64,000 nucleotides of DNA from Argentina anserina (GCF_933775445.1 NC_065878.1:22828395-22892394), one strand, 5' to 3'. Shown: positions 24,703-36,524, numbered from the stretch's first letter. Program-made: numbers and translations. Notes: generated by a model from the sequence alone, not told the origin.

Positions 24703-26825
24703 CAAGTCGGAACCTAGCCTTTGGCCGGGCGAAAGTTACGATACAGTTAGAGCTCTAGTCTGTCTGCCATAGTACTGCATGAGGTAACGGGTGGTTATCT
24801 GATCATGGGTACTCAGCTTGTTTTGGATGTTGGGTGGCGGGTGGTTACCCAACATCAGCGGTATACTAAGTGAGGGGTAACGGATGTGTACCAGCGCTCA
24901 TTAGTTACCATTTTGTGAAAGTATTAGAGTAACCAGATGGGTTGCTCGTTTTCTCATGATTTTCATTATGCTGTGTTGATGTGGAGTTGTGTCTTTTATG
25001 AGACGAGAGTTATTTTAATATTTTACTCATACGAGCTGTAAAGCTTACCGGGTTTGTGTTGCAATCCCGGTGCACCAATTACAATGGTGTAGGGGATACT
25101 TCCGCAGGTGCTGAGTAGTGGTGATTGAGTGACGACTCCGAAGACTCGAAGTCGATCGCATCCAGTCGTGGTGAGGTTCCAGCGTGGATTGTGTGTGCGA
25201 TTTGGTGTGATTTTATTTGTGAGGTTGTGAGGATTATACAATTCCATTTGTTATATGTTGAATTATCATTTGGGTTTGTAATAATCGGCTTGACTGAGTT
25301 ATATTTTAAACTCAGATGTGATCCGCTGTTACGCTTTAGTGATTTCGATTTATTTGAGATTATTTGGTGTTTAACGACTTTAGAATTTTGAGTTTTTAAG
25401 CTCGAAATTTTGGGGTCGTTACAGAATGAAAATAGGAAAGTAGAATCATAGTCGAGTAAAGAATCCTAGCTCAATAAGGATTTCTAACACTTAGCACAAT
25501 TTCATCATCAATTCATCTAAATTCGACATAGCTCTACTTAGAACATACATATGACAAATATGAATCTAAAACAACTAAATAAGAAGTAATAAAACATAAG
25601 AATATGACATATAAACATTAAGAACGTCACACTTTGTGTTCCTATCACCTAGACTTCATGTCTGTTACGGACAAGTTCGATCTGGAGTGCTTCTTGTCTC
25701 ACTGCCCAGTTCTTGAGCGATTAACAGTGATTCGTCCTATTAGTTAGATATTTAAAACTTATCGGTCCGTCAATTGCCTTGAAATATTTACACATACATA
25801 AACATACTGCCCCTGTGAGCATTGAGATTTGTGATGCAAATCTTGTTTCATTTTATGTACGGTGGAGATGAGATAAACTTGCTGCTTAGTAATGTGTCAC
25901 AGCTTGTTGAGCTCTCCATTTCTTCCCGCCGACTTTCGTTTAGACAGTGTGATTCTCATCATCAACTAGAGGTCTACAGACTGCGGGGTTATGTGGTAAG
26001 TACTTATATCAGATATGTGTTGGTTTTGATTCCTTTTGTTAGATTATGTTAGCGCCTTATCTCTTTGTTTGGTTTTCAGCTAAACAATGAGAAACATGTA
26101 TTGCCTACCTACGTAAATCTCAAGCATTTGGAAAATAACACTGAAGGAACGCGACGAGTGTTGTCTTCTTCTATTGGCATCTTTCATGAGGGCATCTCCT
26201 TATTTGCATAAACTTGAATTGAAGGTATAATCTTGCTAAAACTTACTAAGTTAGTACTTTCCTAGCTCTTCTGTGGATCTCTATCTCTGATTAACGGTTT
26301 TGATCTTTTAATTAGAGAAGGGTGCCATATGTGATGTGCATCTATATTGTCTTGTCATTCATTATCTTGTTGATTGGTTGTGAAATATGACGGTTGGCGA
26401 GCAATTGTACCATAACGAGATCGTATCTAATTATCTATTAACACTAAAATTCAATACAACAATTTTTTTTGGGTTGGCTTTAGTTTAGCGCATTGAGATG
26501 TTCAATTAGTGCAAATGTATTTGTTCTTGGTACATAGTAACTTAGTGTTCTTGATTCTCATCCGATGTACTAAATTGTTTCCTTGATGCAGTTGACAGGG
26601 AATATCTCTGCACTTTATATACACCGAGTAATGGAGATTAAGCAGGCTCCCAAATTCTCCCATCAATTCCTTAGGGTAGTGGAAGTTGTACAGTATCATG
26701 GGCGTACCGGTGATTTGCGAATGTAAGTATGGTAGAAGATTTGCGAATGTAGAAAAGGTGGAAAGAACAACAAGCTACTCAGCAGCTTCAAGAACTGGTG
26801 CCTTCTAGTTTGGAATTCATATGCA

Positions 26826-27006
26826 GGCTGTAGCGGAAACAAATTTGTCGACCACCATTCATTTACCAATCTTGTGCCTATCTTTTTAAACTCATGACAT
26901 ATGTCTAAATGCTAAATTAATATCTAAATATGAGTTGAGAAAAGACACATGTCATGAGTAGGGTAAATAAATAGAGGGTGGTCGGCAAATTTGTTTCTGC
27001 CTGTAG
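26826..27006. mobile_element. Short MITE with ~40-bp terminal inverted repeats
   Basis: The left end ggaaacaaatttgtcgacc is repeated inverted at the right end as ggtcggcaaatttgtttc, with further pairing inward (tttacc...gggtaaa). It is ~180 bp, AT-rich and non-coding, and begins within the last codons of the F-box pseudogene. Confidence 0.7.
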
Positions 27007-27560
27007 CAACATTGAATTGCGGCCAAATCTACGGACGTTGTTAAACTATCAATGGAACTACTATGTTCAACGAACTTAATTATCCCTTGTGAGATGTTGG
27101 AATAGTTGGAACTATTAGACATTTTCCCGTGACTGATGTTTTAAAATTACCATGTTTTATCCTGAATCTTTATTAAAAAAAAAGTTTTATCCTGAATCTT
27201 TGTAATATTGTTCTCTAAGTTCTAATTGAGTTATTACAACTCCAGTTGTTCAAGTAGTAATATTAGTTGTCAAACTTATTATTACAATTATGAGGACAAA
27301 ATTATCACTTTCAACACTAACATTATTATTTTAACGATTCAAGTTATAATTAAAATTTACAATTTTAAGGACCATGTTGTACTATTTTATAAATTGCGCA
27401 TTTAAAAATTCGGGTTGATCATAGGCAAAATTAAAGAATTAATTTGAGCTAATTGGGTGTTTTGGGCTTAAGGTCTTGTTTACATGGACTACCTAATGAG
27501 TAGGCCCAAACATTACATCTAACGATTCTAATCTCATCAGCTTCTTCCGATTTTCATTTC
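27007..27560. other. Spacer and NDUFA5 promoter
   Basis: AT-rich and without a gene. The last ~100 bases before 27643 are the likely leader of the NDUFA5 gene, with tcatcttcatagtgagtgag near 27560. Confidence 0.4.
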
Positions 27561-27642
27561 CCATCTTCATAGTGAGTGAGTCTGAGAGACAGCGAGAACC
27601 ATCGGAGCTTGGCCGAGAGAGACACAAATCCGACGGTAAACG

Positions 27643-29322
27643 ATGTTTCTCCGAGCGATCGCACGGCCTCTGATGGCCCGGGTGAAGCAGACGACGGGGA
27701 TCGTAGGGCTGGACGTGGTCCCAAACGCGAGGGAGGTTCTGATCGAGCTCTACTCCAAAACCCTAAAGGAGATCCAGGCCGTCCCGGAGGACGAAGGCTA
27801 CCGCAAAGCCGTCGAGAGCTTCACTCGGCAGCGCCTCCAGGTGTGCCGTGAAGAGGAGGACTGGGAGGCCATCGAGAAGAAACTCGGCTGCGGCCAGGTC
27901 GAGGAGCTCATCGAGGAGGCGCGTGACGAGCTCACGCTCATCGGAAAGATGATCGGTGAGTCTAATTTTCAGCCGGATTTGATTGGAATTGGAATTTGGT
28001 TGTTCGAAATCGGAGTGTTGAAAATTGCTTATACTGCTTAGACTGTCAGCTCTTTGGTTTGGACTGTTAGTGCTTTAGCTTAGTTGACTAGAATTTGTGA
28101 TTGAAAATGCAATTGAGGTTGAAATTTTCGATGATTAGGTCCGGCATTACCAGTTTTGTTGTGGTTAGTGAGTTTTGTTTTCGCCTTTCTAGACTTTTGT
28201 GAAGGAAAAATGTGTAAAGATTATGGAATTCTATTAGTTGCTGAGGTTTGATTGGAGTCTTTTGTTTTGAAGATACTATAGTTGCTGAATTTTTCACTGT
28301 TAAGTGTTAGGTTTTGTTTGCCTTCAGGAGTTTCGATGATATGCATCTTTTGTTTCAAGCTTAGGCAGTATTTGTTTGACTATCCGCGGGTTGCTATATG
28401 ATATTTCTGTCGGCTTTCATTCTGATTATGATTTGCCAAATGGATATGATATGATAGTGATTACTACTTGAGAATGCAAAGTTGGTAGATCAAAATTTGT
28501 GTCGGTTGATGTATGTAGTAGTTAGCCTGTTGTGCCAATCATTTGGAGTCAGCCAGTTGGGCCTATCTAATTCAGCCGCAGATTTTCTGGTTGCTTCTAT
28601 TCCAAAAGTAATTTTATGCTAAGCATGCCCCCCTCCTGCAATACCACTTCTTTGATTATCCAGTCTTCATTGAGTGGAAGTGGAACGGATTTAATCAAAT
28701 GCAATTTTCTTGAGTTGAATGCAAATCAACTCTGGTCAGAATAGGAATATTAGTGTGTGTGAAAGTATGATGTTTATATGCCATTGAAACTGTTCCTTAG
28801 AAAAATACGATTGTTTAGGTTTATCTTCGTACTTTTTTGGTTTATCTGTTTTAGGTTTGAATATTCTGTTGTCAAAGTTTATGTATCTCGTCCTTCTTAC
28901 ATGGTGCTTTTTCTTTTTGATGTTCTGTTTCTCTCTTTGGTTTGTTATGAAGTGCTTGTTGAGACAAATGATGTAGTTATAGTTTGTCGAAGTACACAAT
29001 TCTATCATCCAGACTGTTTTGTTGAAGTTCTAATGCTATTAGGAGCTATTTATTTCTATGAATATATGAAACCGAGTGGATTGTTTGTGATGGTTTGATT
29101 TGTTTATTTTCTTGTATTGCAGAATGGGATCCATGGGGTGTTCCGGATGATTACGAGTGTGAGGTTATCGAGAATGATGCTCCAGTTCCCAAACACGTTC
29201 CAATTCACCGGCCTGGTCCTCTTCCTGAGGAGTTCTACAAAACGCTGCAGGGTATTACTTCGGACCAAACGAAGCTGGATGAGGCTAAAGCCACATCTAT
29301 TGACTCTGAATCAAAGGCATAA
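27643..29322 (+). CDS. NDUFA5: NADH dehydrogenase 1 alpha subcomplex subunit 5, mitochondrial
   Basis: Two exons, 27643-27955 and 29123-29322, split the Glu codon of MIG|EWDPWG as G|AA and encode 170 aa. The protein is the plant NDUFA5/B13 accessory subunit of the complex I matrix arm. The N-terminus MFLRAIARPLMARVKQTTG is basic, as expected for mitochondrial import. The body matches the family strongly: LIELYSKTLKEIQAVPEDEG, YRKAVESFTRQRL, GCGQVEELIEEARDEL, EWDPWGVPDDYECEVIENDA, HRPGPLPEEFYKTL. The single intron is ~1.17 kb. From memory it is highly similar to Arabidopsis At5g52840. The start is the only ATG compatible with the family N-terminus. Confidence 0.96.
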
Positions 29323-30290
29323 GGGTTTGTTGTTTCTGTTTTGACGAACCTTAGATTTCCAATTTGAACTTTATCATTCTCACGGAACCCTCCTGCTTAT
29401 CTTTGGTACAATGAGCTTGTTTGTAGAATTGAATTATGGGAGAGAGAGGCTATAAACTTTAATAATCTACACTTGTGTTTGTAGCAAGTGAATGTCTAAG
29501 CTAAACCAAAGCTAAATCATAGCAAGATATTCAAGGCCTGCTCGTTTCATTGGGAATTTGGGATGTAGGTATCAAGGCATTTAGCTCAAGTTTTAGGACC
29601 ATGGCGACGACAATATGATTGACATTATTTTCACCCTGCATATACTTAGTTTCCACCAAGGCACAAGCACACAAAAAAAAAAGTGCGTATGTGGTGTGAT
29701 CGATGTAAAAGCTTGATGAAAACAGATCCACATAACTCGAGGAAAACTGGCGGTGCTACATTGAGGCCAGAGGTGGCCTTGGCCCCTGCAAAATTTTGAA
29801 AATCCTCCTTGCTTCATATGCATTTGGCAATAAGTTTTAATGTTTTATGAGATATTGGTAAAAATCTACGTTCTGGCATCTCCAAACATAGATTTGTGGT
29901 TCCGCCAAAACCTAGTACTAGAAGACATGATGCCTGGAATGGTTCTCGATCATAACGAAATTAATACAAGAGCTTATACCAAATTACCAATTGATGGAGT
30001 TAGAGGACAAAGCAACCACCAAAGAGGGAACTTACGAAATTGGAAGATTCCTTTTAGTAATTATATTCGAACAGGTGATAACCCAGGGTTTTTGCAGAGA
30101 ATGATCCACAAATATTCGACGTAGAACTCAGAAAACGTGGATGGCTGGCATCAGATTTCGAATAGGGAAATTCGAGAACCAAGACAAGAACAGGTACGAC
30201 ATGATCATTCTCGTTATACATAAATGAGAAGCAAATGTTTTGATCTCCAATATGGGCACAATAAAATCGTTTTACCTCCGACGGAGGCAA
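29323..30290. other. NDUFA5 3' UTR and spacer
   Basis: About 100-150 bases of 3' UTR are followed by unannotated DNA. A stretch at 29762-29810 (gaggtggccttggcccctgc) resembles the GGCCCC-containing end of the 11.8 kb TIR element and may be a relic. Nothing coding is supported. Confidence 0.4.
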
Positions 30291-31261
30291 ACTAGGCAAC
30301 TTCACCTTCATCGGACAGCAGGATGTGCTGAACTAGTATTAGTTCATCATTGATATCATAACTAAACAATAGCTTCTCGAAGTCATCCAAGTCCAGAACT
30401 AAAGGCTTTCTATGGGACTATGTGAGGCACTCATAAACTGCAACAATGGTCGTTCAACTCTAGTCCATGATCTATGAGGGGAAGCCACGTCAAAGAAGAC
30501 TGTATTCTTGAAGCCATCCCATTGTGACCCTGGCAAAGATTTTTCTGCCCAAAGCTGAACAAAAGCCGATCGATGTAATAACCCTTCTGAACTGGAAGAG
30601 GCCGAAGAGGATCCCATACCTTGGTTTTGGGGTAAAATACCGCAAAGCCTGTGTCAGAGAGAGCGTATAGTTTACCATCGATCTCCTGCAGGTAAGGACG
30701 ACACATACGCTTATGTAGTTTGATTCCAGGAATCACAGAGCTAAATAATGAACCTGGCGTCTGGATCGATCAGTAGTCTCCAGAATGTAGGATGGTTTAG
30801 GGGCGGAGATTTAAGTCGCCGGCGTGAACAATTCGGGAGTCAGAGACACCAAATCCCATACCGACGGGAACTAAATCGCCGTCATCGCCGATCAGAAAAG
30901 CGACTTCTCGTAGCATGCTACTCTTGGAATTGGATTTAGAACGGGACGGAAATGTGGTGGTGGGTGTAGTGGCATCGGAAAAGGATAACAAGTCGCTTAA
31001 TTTGATTTCCTGAACACGGTACCGTTCAGTCCACGAGTTACAGGATTTACCGCCAATGAGCTCGACGCTACAGATATACAGGGATTTATTGTTAGCGAGG
31101 GAGTTGCGGAAGCTTGGACTGGAGATGAGAGAAAGCCAATGCTTGGAGACACATTTGAAGCGGGCTAGGGTTCTAGCTTGCACGCGCAAGAGGATTTGTG
31201 TGAGGAGGTCTTCGATGTTGGCTACGGTTTCTGCTGATGATGAGGAAACTTGCTTCTTCAT
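30270..31261 (-). pseudogene. F-box protein gene with in-frame stops
   Basis: The N-terminus has an F-box (residues ~16-54: IEDLLTQILLRVQARTLARF, then KCVSKHWLSLISSP). The frame stops at 30797 (TAA) and again at ~30776 (TGA). It then reopens in the same frame through GIKLHKRMCRPYLQEIDGKL, YALSDTGFAVFYPKT and VWDPLRPLP to a TGA at 30431. Beyond, another frame carries VLDLDDFEKLLFSYDINDEL. This is a decayed F-box-associated (kelch-like) gene. A small unrecognised intron could remove the first two stops (GT at ~30857, AG at ~30757), but the later frameshift also argues for a pseudogene. Family role: SCF ubiquitin-ligase adaptor. Confidence 0.75.
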
Positions 31262-32480
31262 ACTGACTGGCTAGGGTTTATGGTTGAGAGTTGAGACCGA
31301 TCGAGTCGTATTTAATAAGCAAGACGAAGAAGATAGACCGGCTAGGGTTTGAAACTTTTCCCAGTGATGTGGTCAGCCCGCATATGTTTTGGGCTCCGAG
31401 TGATGTGTATTGATTATTTGACAGAGAACACAGATCTTCACATGATGTTTAAAACCTTTAGATGTGAAATTTCTCTCTTGATTGTTCATCAAAATTGGAT
31501 CATATTGCCGTCGAAATTCGTGAGCTGCACCGTGTCTTCAATCCAAGTTCGCAAGTGCGTGTGGGATTGTTAAAGAATGCAGTAGTGAAACCCGTGCTTG
31601 ATATAAGCTTAGTTTTTGATATAAAGGTTTAATGCAGGCAAATTAGATTCGTGCTCATCATGCGACTCTTAAGTGTCACAAATTGACCAATTAGTGAAAT
31701 GCTCCACCAGTAGCCCCATATATTGAAAGTCAATGGGAACTGAAGTCAATAATTGTGAAATCGATCGATCACTATGTAATATGTATGGTAGTTTCCTAGG
31801 GCATTCCTATACACAATGCGATCGATCCTCTTTCGTTGAAGCTTATTATAGATATCATGAAGTCAATATTAATGTAAATGGATGGAAGCTCCCTGGTATC
31901 AGTGGGATGCTGTCTCTATAGATGTGTTCTTAATCATTCTCGGTTGCATTTTCATTCTCATACACGTACCTACCGTTTTTCTGGAATACATAATAGTAAA
32001 ACATGGAAGTATCAAAGAAAGGATGAGGAACTTGCCTTGCTCCAAAGGTGTGTGAGAATGCAACCCCAATTGTCAAGAACTAACACCATTTGTAACCTCA
32101 ATTGCCATTTCGGAGTTAAAAAGATATGAGCCACGTAAACTTACACTGAACTGACTGAAGAATGAAATACGTTGATATACTTATTTAGCGGCATAGTAAG
32201 TAGGTGAAGAATTAACCAATCTAGGGAGTTGAATATAATCAACAAACATGATAGAGACATTATATATCAAGTAGAAGAAGACTCAGATAATCGAAATTAC
32301 AAATCATCAGACTAGTAAAATTCCACAATATTGAGTAATAACATAGTCAGTCGCATTTCATTTTATTAATAAATGATTTTTTATTTTATTTTTGGGCTTC
32401 TTTGGCGTGCTCAAAGCGGTAATTTAGTGAAAGGCCAGGCCCAAACCAGAAAAATTCGAAGAGTCCTCCCCAGAAGATCG
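31262..32480. other. Spacer between F-box pseudogene and SGT1
   Basis: Several short ORFs occur but none matches a family I know. AT content is normal for the region. Confidence 0.4.
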
Positions 32481-32482
32481 AA

Positions 32483-32489
32483 TATATAA
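32483..32489 (+). promoter_or_regulatory. Candidate TATA box of SGT1
   Basis: TATATAA lies 107 bases before the SGT1 ATG and is followed by a CT-rich leader (tctctctctctttg), the usual layout for a plant pol II core promoter. Confidence 0.45.
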
Positions 32490-32589
32490 TTCACTTCTGT
32501 ATTGCCACCACCACAAGTCAGTCAATCAGTCTCTCTCTCTTTGTTTACTTTCTGGACCCTTCTTCTTCTTCCCATCTCCCAAGTCTTCC

Positions 32590-35145
32590 ATGGCTTCCGA
32601 TCTCGAGAAGCAGGCCAAGGAGGCCTTCATCGACGACCACTTCGAGCTCGCCGTTGACCTCTACACCCAAGCCATCTCCCTCGACCCCAACAACTCCGAG
32701 CTCTACTCCGACCGCGCTCAGGCCAACATCAAATCCGGCAATCTCACCGGTAACAGACTCCTCCCCCTCCCTCGCGCTTTCTTGCAATTTCCCGACGCTT
32801 CTTCGTCGTCGGCTTCTTGTGAGACATTTTCAATTGAATTGTGTGAAGCTGAGTCGTTTTTTTTGGTGCAGAGGCGGTTGCGGACGCGAATAAGGCGATT
32901 GAGTTGGACGCGTCTTTGTTTAAGGCCTACATGCGCAAGGGGTGAGTACTCTCTGTGCAACGCAGCGTTTTGATTCCTAGTGTTATAATGCCGATTATGA
33001 AGTTTTAGTTTCAAGTTTTCGTAATTGTTTTGTACCTAAGTTCTGATTAGGGATTGCGATTTCGTGTTGCTTGTGGTGACTAATTTTGTTGTAACTGTTA
33101 AACTAGAAAAGTATATAAAATGATCAACTCTATCGATTATGTTGCGTCATCGAGCTGTGTTAGATGATACGTATACTCCAGCATTCACATTGGCATGTAT
33201 CAGCTCCTTGCCGTAGATGTTGTCAGTTTGATTCCGTGCCCGTGGCTCTGATTTGTGATGCTTTTTCTTTCTTTCTTTTTGTTTGCTTTACTAGAATTGC
33301 CTGCATGAAGCTCGAGGAATATCAGACCGCAAAGGCGGCGTTGGAGCTTGGGGCTTCTTTGGCACTGGGGGAATCTAGATTTTCTAAACTGATAGAAGAG
33401 TGTGACAAACTCATTGCAGGTGAGTGGTTAGTTTGCTACAATCTTTTCGCTTGGTGATGTATGATATGACACTTTGACATGTTGATTACATTCTGGTTGT
33501 CTTATTGTGTACTGTTTGTTTGTCTGATCAGAAGAAAATGGAGAGCTGCCTGAGCAACCAATGGAAACAACCACTACAGAGAGTGTTTCATCTGCAAAAG
33601 ATGTCCAGCCAGCAGAGCCGCCTTCTGATGAGGTGCCAATAGCACCTGCCAAACCAAAATACAGGTTGGTGATCAGGAATCAGTTCATGTTGCATATCTT
33701 TTAGTTCTCAAGGACATTCAATAATTGTATTGGCAATTCCTGTTTCCTGCCTGAGATTTTGTTTTATAGGCTGTTCTAGATTTCGCATTATTATGTTAAG
33801 AGTGTAGCTAGAGGGATCCATTTATGGTTTTTATTTCAGGCATGAGTTCTACCAGAAGCCTGAAGAGGTGGTTGTGACTATATTTGCAAAGGGCATACCA
33901 GCCAAAGATGTTGCTGTTGACTTTGGTGAACAAATAGTATGTTCTTGCCCATTACTTTTTTTGAATATCTCGTGCACGCTCACACACATAGTACACTGGT
34001 CTCTTCATACAAGTTTTATTCCTTTATAACTAGCTCATGTTGGCTGTTTGCAGTTAAGTGTCAGCATTGATGTTCCCGGGGAAGATACATATCACTTTCA
34101 GCCTCGCCTGTTTGGGAAGGTATTGGATCTTATAAAGTGCTGCGGAAACTTGTTTATTAATGATTTCAAATTATATATAGTGAATTCTTTAAGGTATCAC
34201 CCTTTCCGGCTCTTTTTTCATATGAGTGGCAACCAGTATCTTTGTGTCTGCTTTAGGTTAAGTAACTGTTATATAATAATGTATTAGGGAAGGCACATTC
34301 TTTTCATTCCGAACACTTTTGGATGAGAGATTAATCCTTGACTTTTCTTTTTCCTTCTCTCCTTTTTCTTTTATCGGAAACAGATAATCCCTGGAAAGTG
34401 TAGATTTGATGTTTTGTCTACCAAAGTTGAAATTCGCCTGGCCAAAGCTGAAGCTATACATTGGACATCTCTTGAGTTCAGAAATGATAGCCTTGTTCCT
34501 GTAAAGGTTAATACTCCAGGTACATTAATATTCCTATAACCAGTGGTTGTGGTTTTTGAGTTCCACCCTTTATCAGTTTCAGTTTTATGTTAAATTGGTG
34601 CTGATTAGAAGTAACTACTTACAGTTATTGGAGCCCAAAGGCCAACTTACCCATCCTCCAAACCAAAACGGGTAGATTGGGACAAGCTTGAAGCCCAAGT
34701 GAAGAAGGAGGTTTTCTTTTTAACCTAGCTTGTTCTCATTATTCTCTTAACCTAATTCACTGGGGTAAATATTCTGTGTGCATTTTTCCAGGAGAAAGAT
34801 GAGAAGCTTGATGGCGATGCAGCTTTGAACAAATTTTTCCAAGACATATACAAGGATGCCGATGAGGACACGAGAAGGGCCATGAGAAAATCTTTTGTAA
34901 GACGCGTTTTCCTAGTGTTTGATACCACACTATACATCTATATCTTTTTTTTTAAATCTAGCAATGGTTTGAGCGTTGCCTTGAAAATCTGAAAACAACA
35001 GAGATGCATCCTAATATATGTCTTCAAACTGTTGCAGGTGGAGTCAAATGGAACTGTGCTTTCGACAAACTGGAAAGAAGTGGGCACCAAGAAGGTCGAG
35101 GGAAGTGCCCCTGATGGTATGGAGATGAAGAAATGGGAGTACTAA
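32590..35145 (+). CDS. SGT1: SGT1 co-chaperone
   Basis: Ten exons (32590-32749, 32872-32941, 33295-33419, 33532-33664, 33840-33936, 34054-34119, 34384-34519, 34625-34710, 34792-34896, 35038-35145) join to 361 aa, standard for the family. Residues 1-110 form TPR repeats ([40 protein letters not shown]). A variable Glu/Ser/Pro-rich linker follows. From ~163 comes the CS domain ([20 protein letters not shown]), and from ~285 the SGS domain ([20 protein letters not shown], ending MEMKKWEY). SGT1 acts with HSP90 and RAR1 to stabilise NLR immune receptors, and with SKP1/SCF ligases. All junctions are GT-AG and the frame is intact. Confidence 0.97.
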
Positions 35146-35495
35146 ACTCTTGCTCAAGTTGGACAGTTTGTAACCTACTCGGAGTGCCTTTTGTTTCGGT
35201 GGACGCGGTTTAGTTTTTCCTTTTTCAGTTCGTCTATTCTTTCGCCAATGGTCAACTAGGTTGGTGTTTGCTTTTGTGTTTTGTCATGTACTTAGTACTC
35301 TCAAAATCGGTGCGATCTTGAATTTCTTGGGCATCTACTTCTATGTTTTGCTTATTTGTACTCTGGAACTTTTAAATTTTCCAGAAGCTCTATGTTTTGC
35401 TTTTTTTGTACGCAGCACTCGTACTGCTGTGTGAATCCTCTGTCGGATTTTACTATGTAACATTATTACATGGAAGGTTTTATACTGTATTGAAG

Positions 35496-35648
35496 CATCC
35501 GGGCTGTCGCTGAATCTTACTGGTATGGCTGCATTTCCGAACTCTGAAAGTTCCTCTGAGTTATATTTAGCCAGAATTCTACCGGTATGGGTGCATTTCC
35601 GGTGTCCCAACTCTGAAAGTTCCTCCGAGTTCTATTTAGCCAGGATTC
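35496..35648. repeat. ~75-bp tandem duplication
   Basis: The unit contains ggtatggstgcatttccg, then aactctgaaagttcctcygag and tatttagccag. It is present twice with a few differences and a short insertion in the second unit. Confidence 0.8.
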
Positions 35649-35749
35649 AACATGCAAGTGATGTAACAGAACTCACCAAATGAAAACGTAACTGGGGCAT
35701 GAGCCCAAAACTTAGCTCTATAAATAGTTCCTCAATCAATTTTCTGGGA

Positions 35750-35850
35750 GACAAACTGCAATTCTTCGGGTGGAACAGAGTTGAGTGAATAGCTGCCGGG
35801 GACGGCGGACCCGGAGGACAACAGAAACAGGGCCAACTGAGCAAGGGCAC
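35750..35850 (+). pseudogene. Possible TRAPPC1 exon-1 relic
   Basis: tgcaattcttcgg and ggaacrgag, followed by gctgccggggacggcgg, resemble the start of TRAPPC1 at 36892 (tgcaattcttcggcggaac ... gctgccggcggcgacggcg). It lacks an ATG and has several indels. Only this short block aligns by eye. Confidence 0.4.
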
Positions 35851-36524
35851 CGCCATGATGGACCCCAGTCACCCACCGTGTATGAAATCGCCGTATTTTC
35901 TGCTGTCAATTTTTTCGTCCCCGACGCTTTGGCAATTTGTTGTGTTCTTGAAATATGAAAATCCTGATCTTCTTGGTCTGAGTGTGGAGAATTGGAATAT
36001 AGATGCGCCTCTTCAATTTCAGCTTCACGCAAACCCCTTGGTTAAAGGTTAGCTTCCTTTGTCATTGATCGTCTATCTAATACGTATGCTAAATTACTGG
36101 GTAAAAACCAGTAACCTAAGCATTTGATATCCATATTTGCATTATATGATCAGTTTTTTTTCAGTGTTTAAACAAAGAAATGAATTGTCATTCTAGAATC
36201 ATGGACACGTGGTACTCATGTGCAAAAACACTTTGTTGTTAGGTATCATGTTCTTCCTAACAATGCCATGTTAGGTTTGCAGGACTGCAGGAGCTTCAGA
36301 AATCAGAAATGCAATGCATCAATTTTGTTTTTGCAATTTTATAGTGTTAAGGTTTCCTAAATATGTTCACTAACGTGGTCCAAAACAAAGGAAGACCACA
36401 CTTCCTCTCGGCTGTGAATCCAACCACGTCAAACACTCAGGCACATCAACACAACCTCCACCTCTCTGAGGAGACCAACGGCCCTATGGAGTATATGGGT
36501 GGCATGTGAAGCAACTGATGCATT

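Larger units (their letters stand above)
22329..25433 (+). mobile_element. Solo LTR, family A copy 1 (nested)
   Basis: A 3105-bp element TGTAATAACCCT...GGGGTCGTTACA with a perfect 5-bp duplication GAATG at 22324-22328 and 25434-25438. No direct terminal repeats, tRNA-binding site or retroviral domain was seen, so it is a long solo LTR rather than a complete element. Order inside: a TATA motif near 22648, a CT-rich leader, a GC-rich palindromic block (~23338-23395), TTTAC-rich DNA, a 28-bp minisatellite, a ~90-bp tandem repeat and a conserved 3' hairpin (~25040-25075). Three more copies lie at 49.0, 52.4 and 55.6 kb. Confidence 0.88.
20981..25647 (-). mobile_element. Solo-LTR-like element, family B copy 1 (interrupted)
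   Basis: On the minus strand it begins TGATAGGAACACAAAGTGTG and ends CATCA, with a perfect 5-bp duplication CCTAG at 20976-20980 and 25648-25652. Its own sequence is ~1.56 kb; the rest is a nested family A insertion at 22329-25433. TG...CA ends, a 5-bp duplication and absence of internal gag-pol or paired terminal repeats fit a solo LTR. A second copy lies at 61913-63433 (opening TGATAGGAGCAC on the minus strand). Confidence 0.8.
19823..26832 (+). pseudogene. FBD-type F-box/LRR gene interrupted by transposons
   Basis: The coding pieces are recognisable but broken. 19823-19940 gives MRKTWFVEDRISALPDDLL and ISIVSLMPLKEEAATS, an F-box, followed by a stop. 20573-20980 gives ELDRYLDWVDSVVKQHRDL and later NYLRAL. 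25653-25746 gives DFMSVTDKFDLECFLSHCPV with LERLTVIRP. 25815-25996 gives SIEICDANLVSF and later LVELSISSRRLSF. 26080-26830 gives LPTYVNLKHLE and an FBD-like part (FLRVVEVVQYHGRTGD). A TRIM element (19975-20567) and a nested solo-LTR pair (20981-25647) split it; removing the latter rejoins NYLRAL to DFMSV in frame. Additional stops and frameshifts exist, so it is dead beyond the insertions. Such proteins are SCF substrate adaptors. Confidence 0.85.
35146..36510. other. SGT1 3' UTR and spacer
   Basis: Contains a tandem duplication (35496-35648) and a possible TRAPPC1 exon-1 relic (35750-35850). An unrecognised + ORF (35855-36052, 65 codons) ends ...LSVENWNIDAPLQFQLHANP. Nothing else is supported. 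Confidence 0.4.

Noticed and set aside
22329..25433. Full-length LTR retrotransposon
   Set aside because: The first and last segments are not direct repeats of each other and no primer site or gag-pol is present, so it was called a solo LTR.
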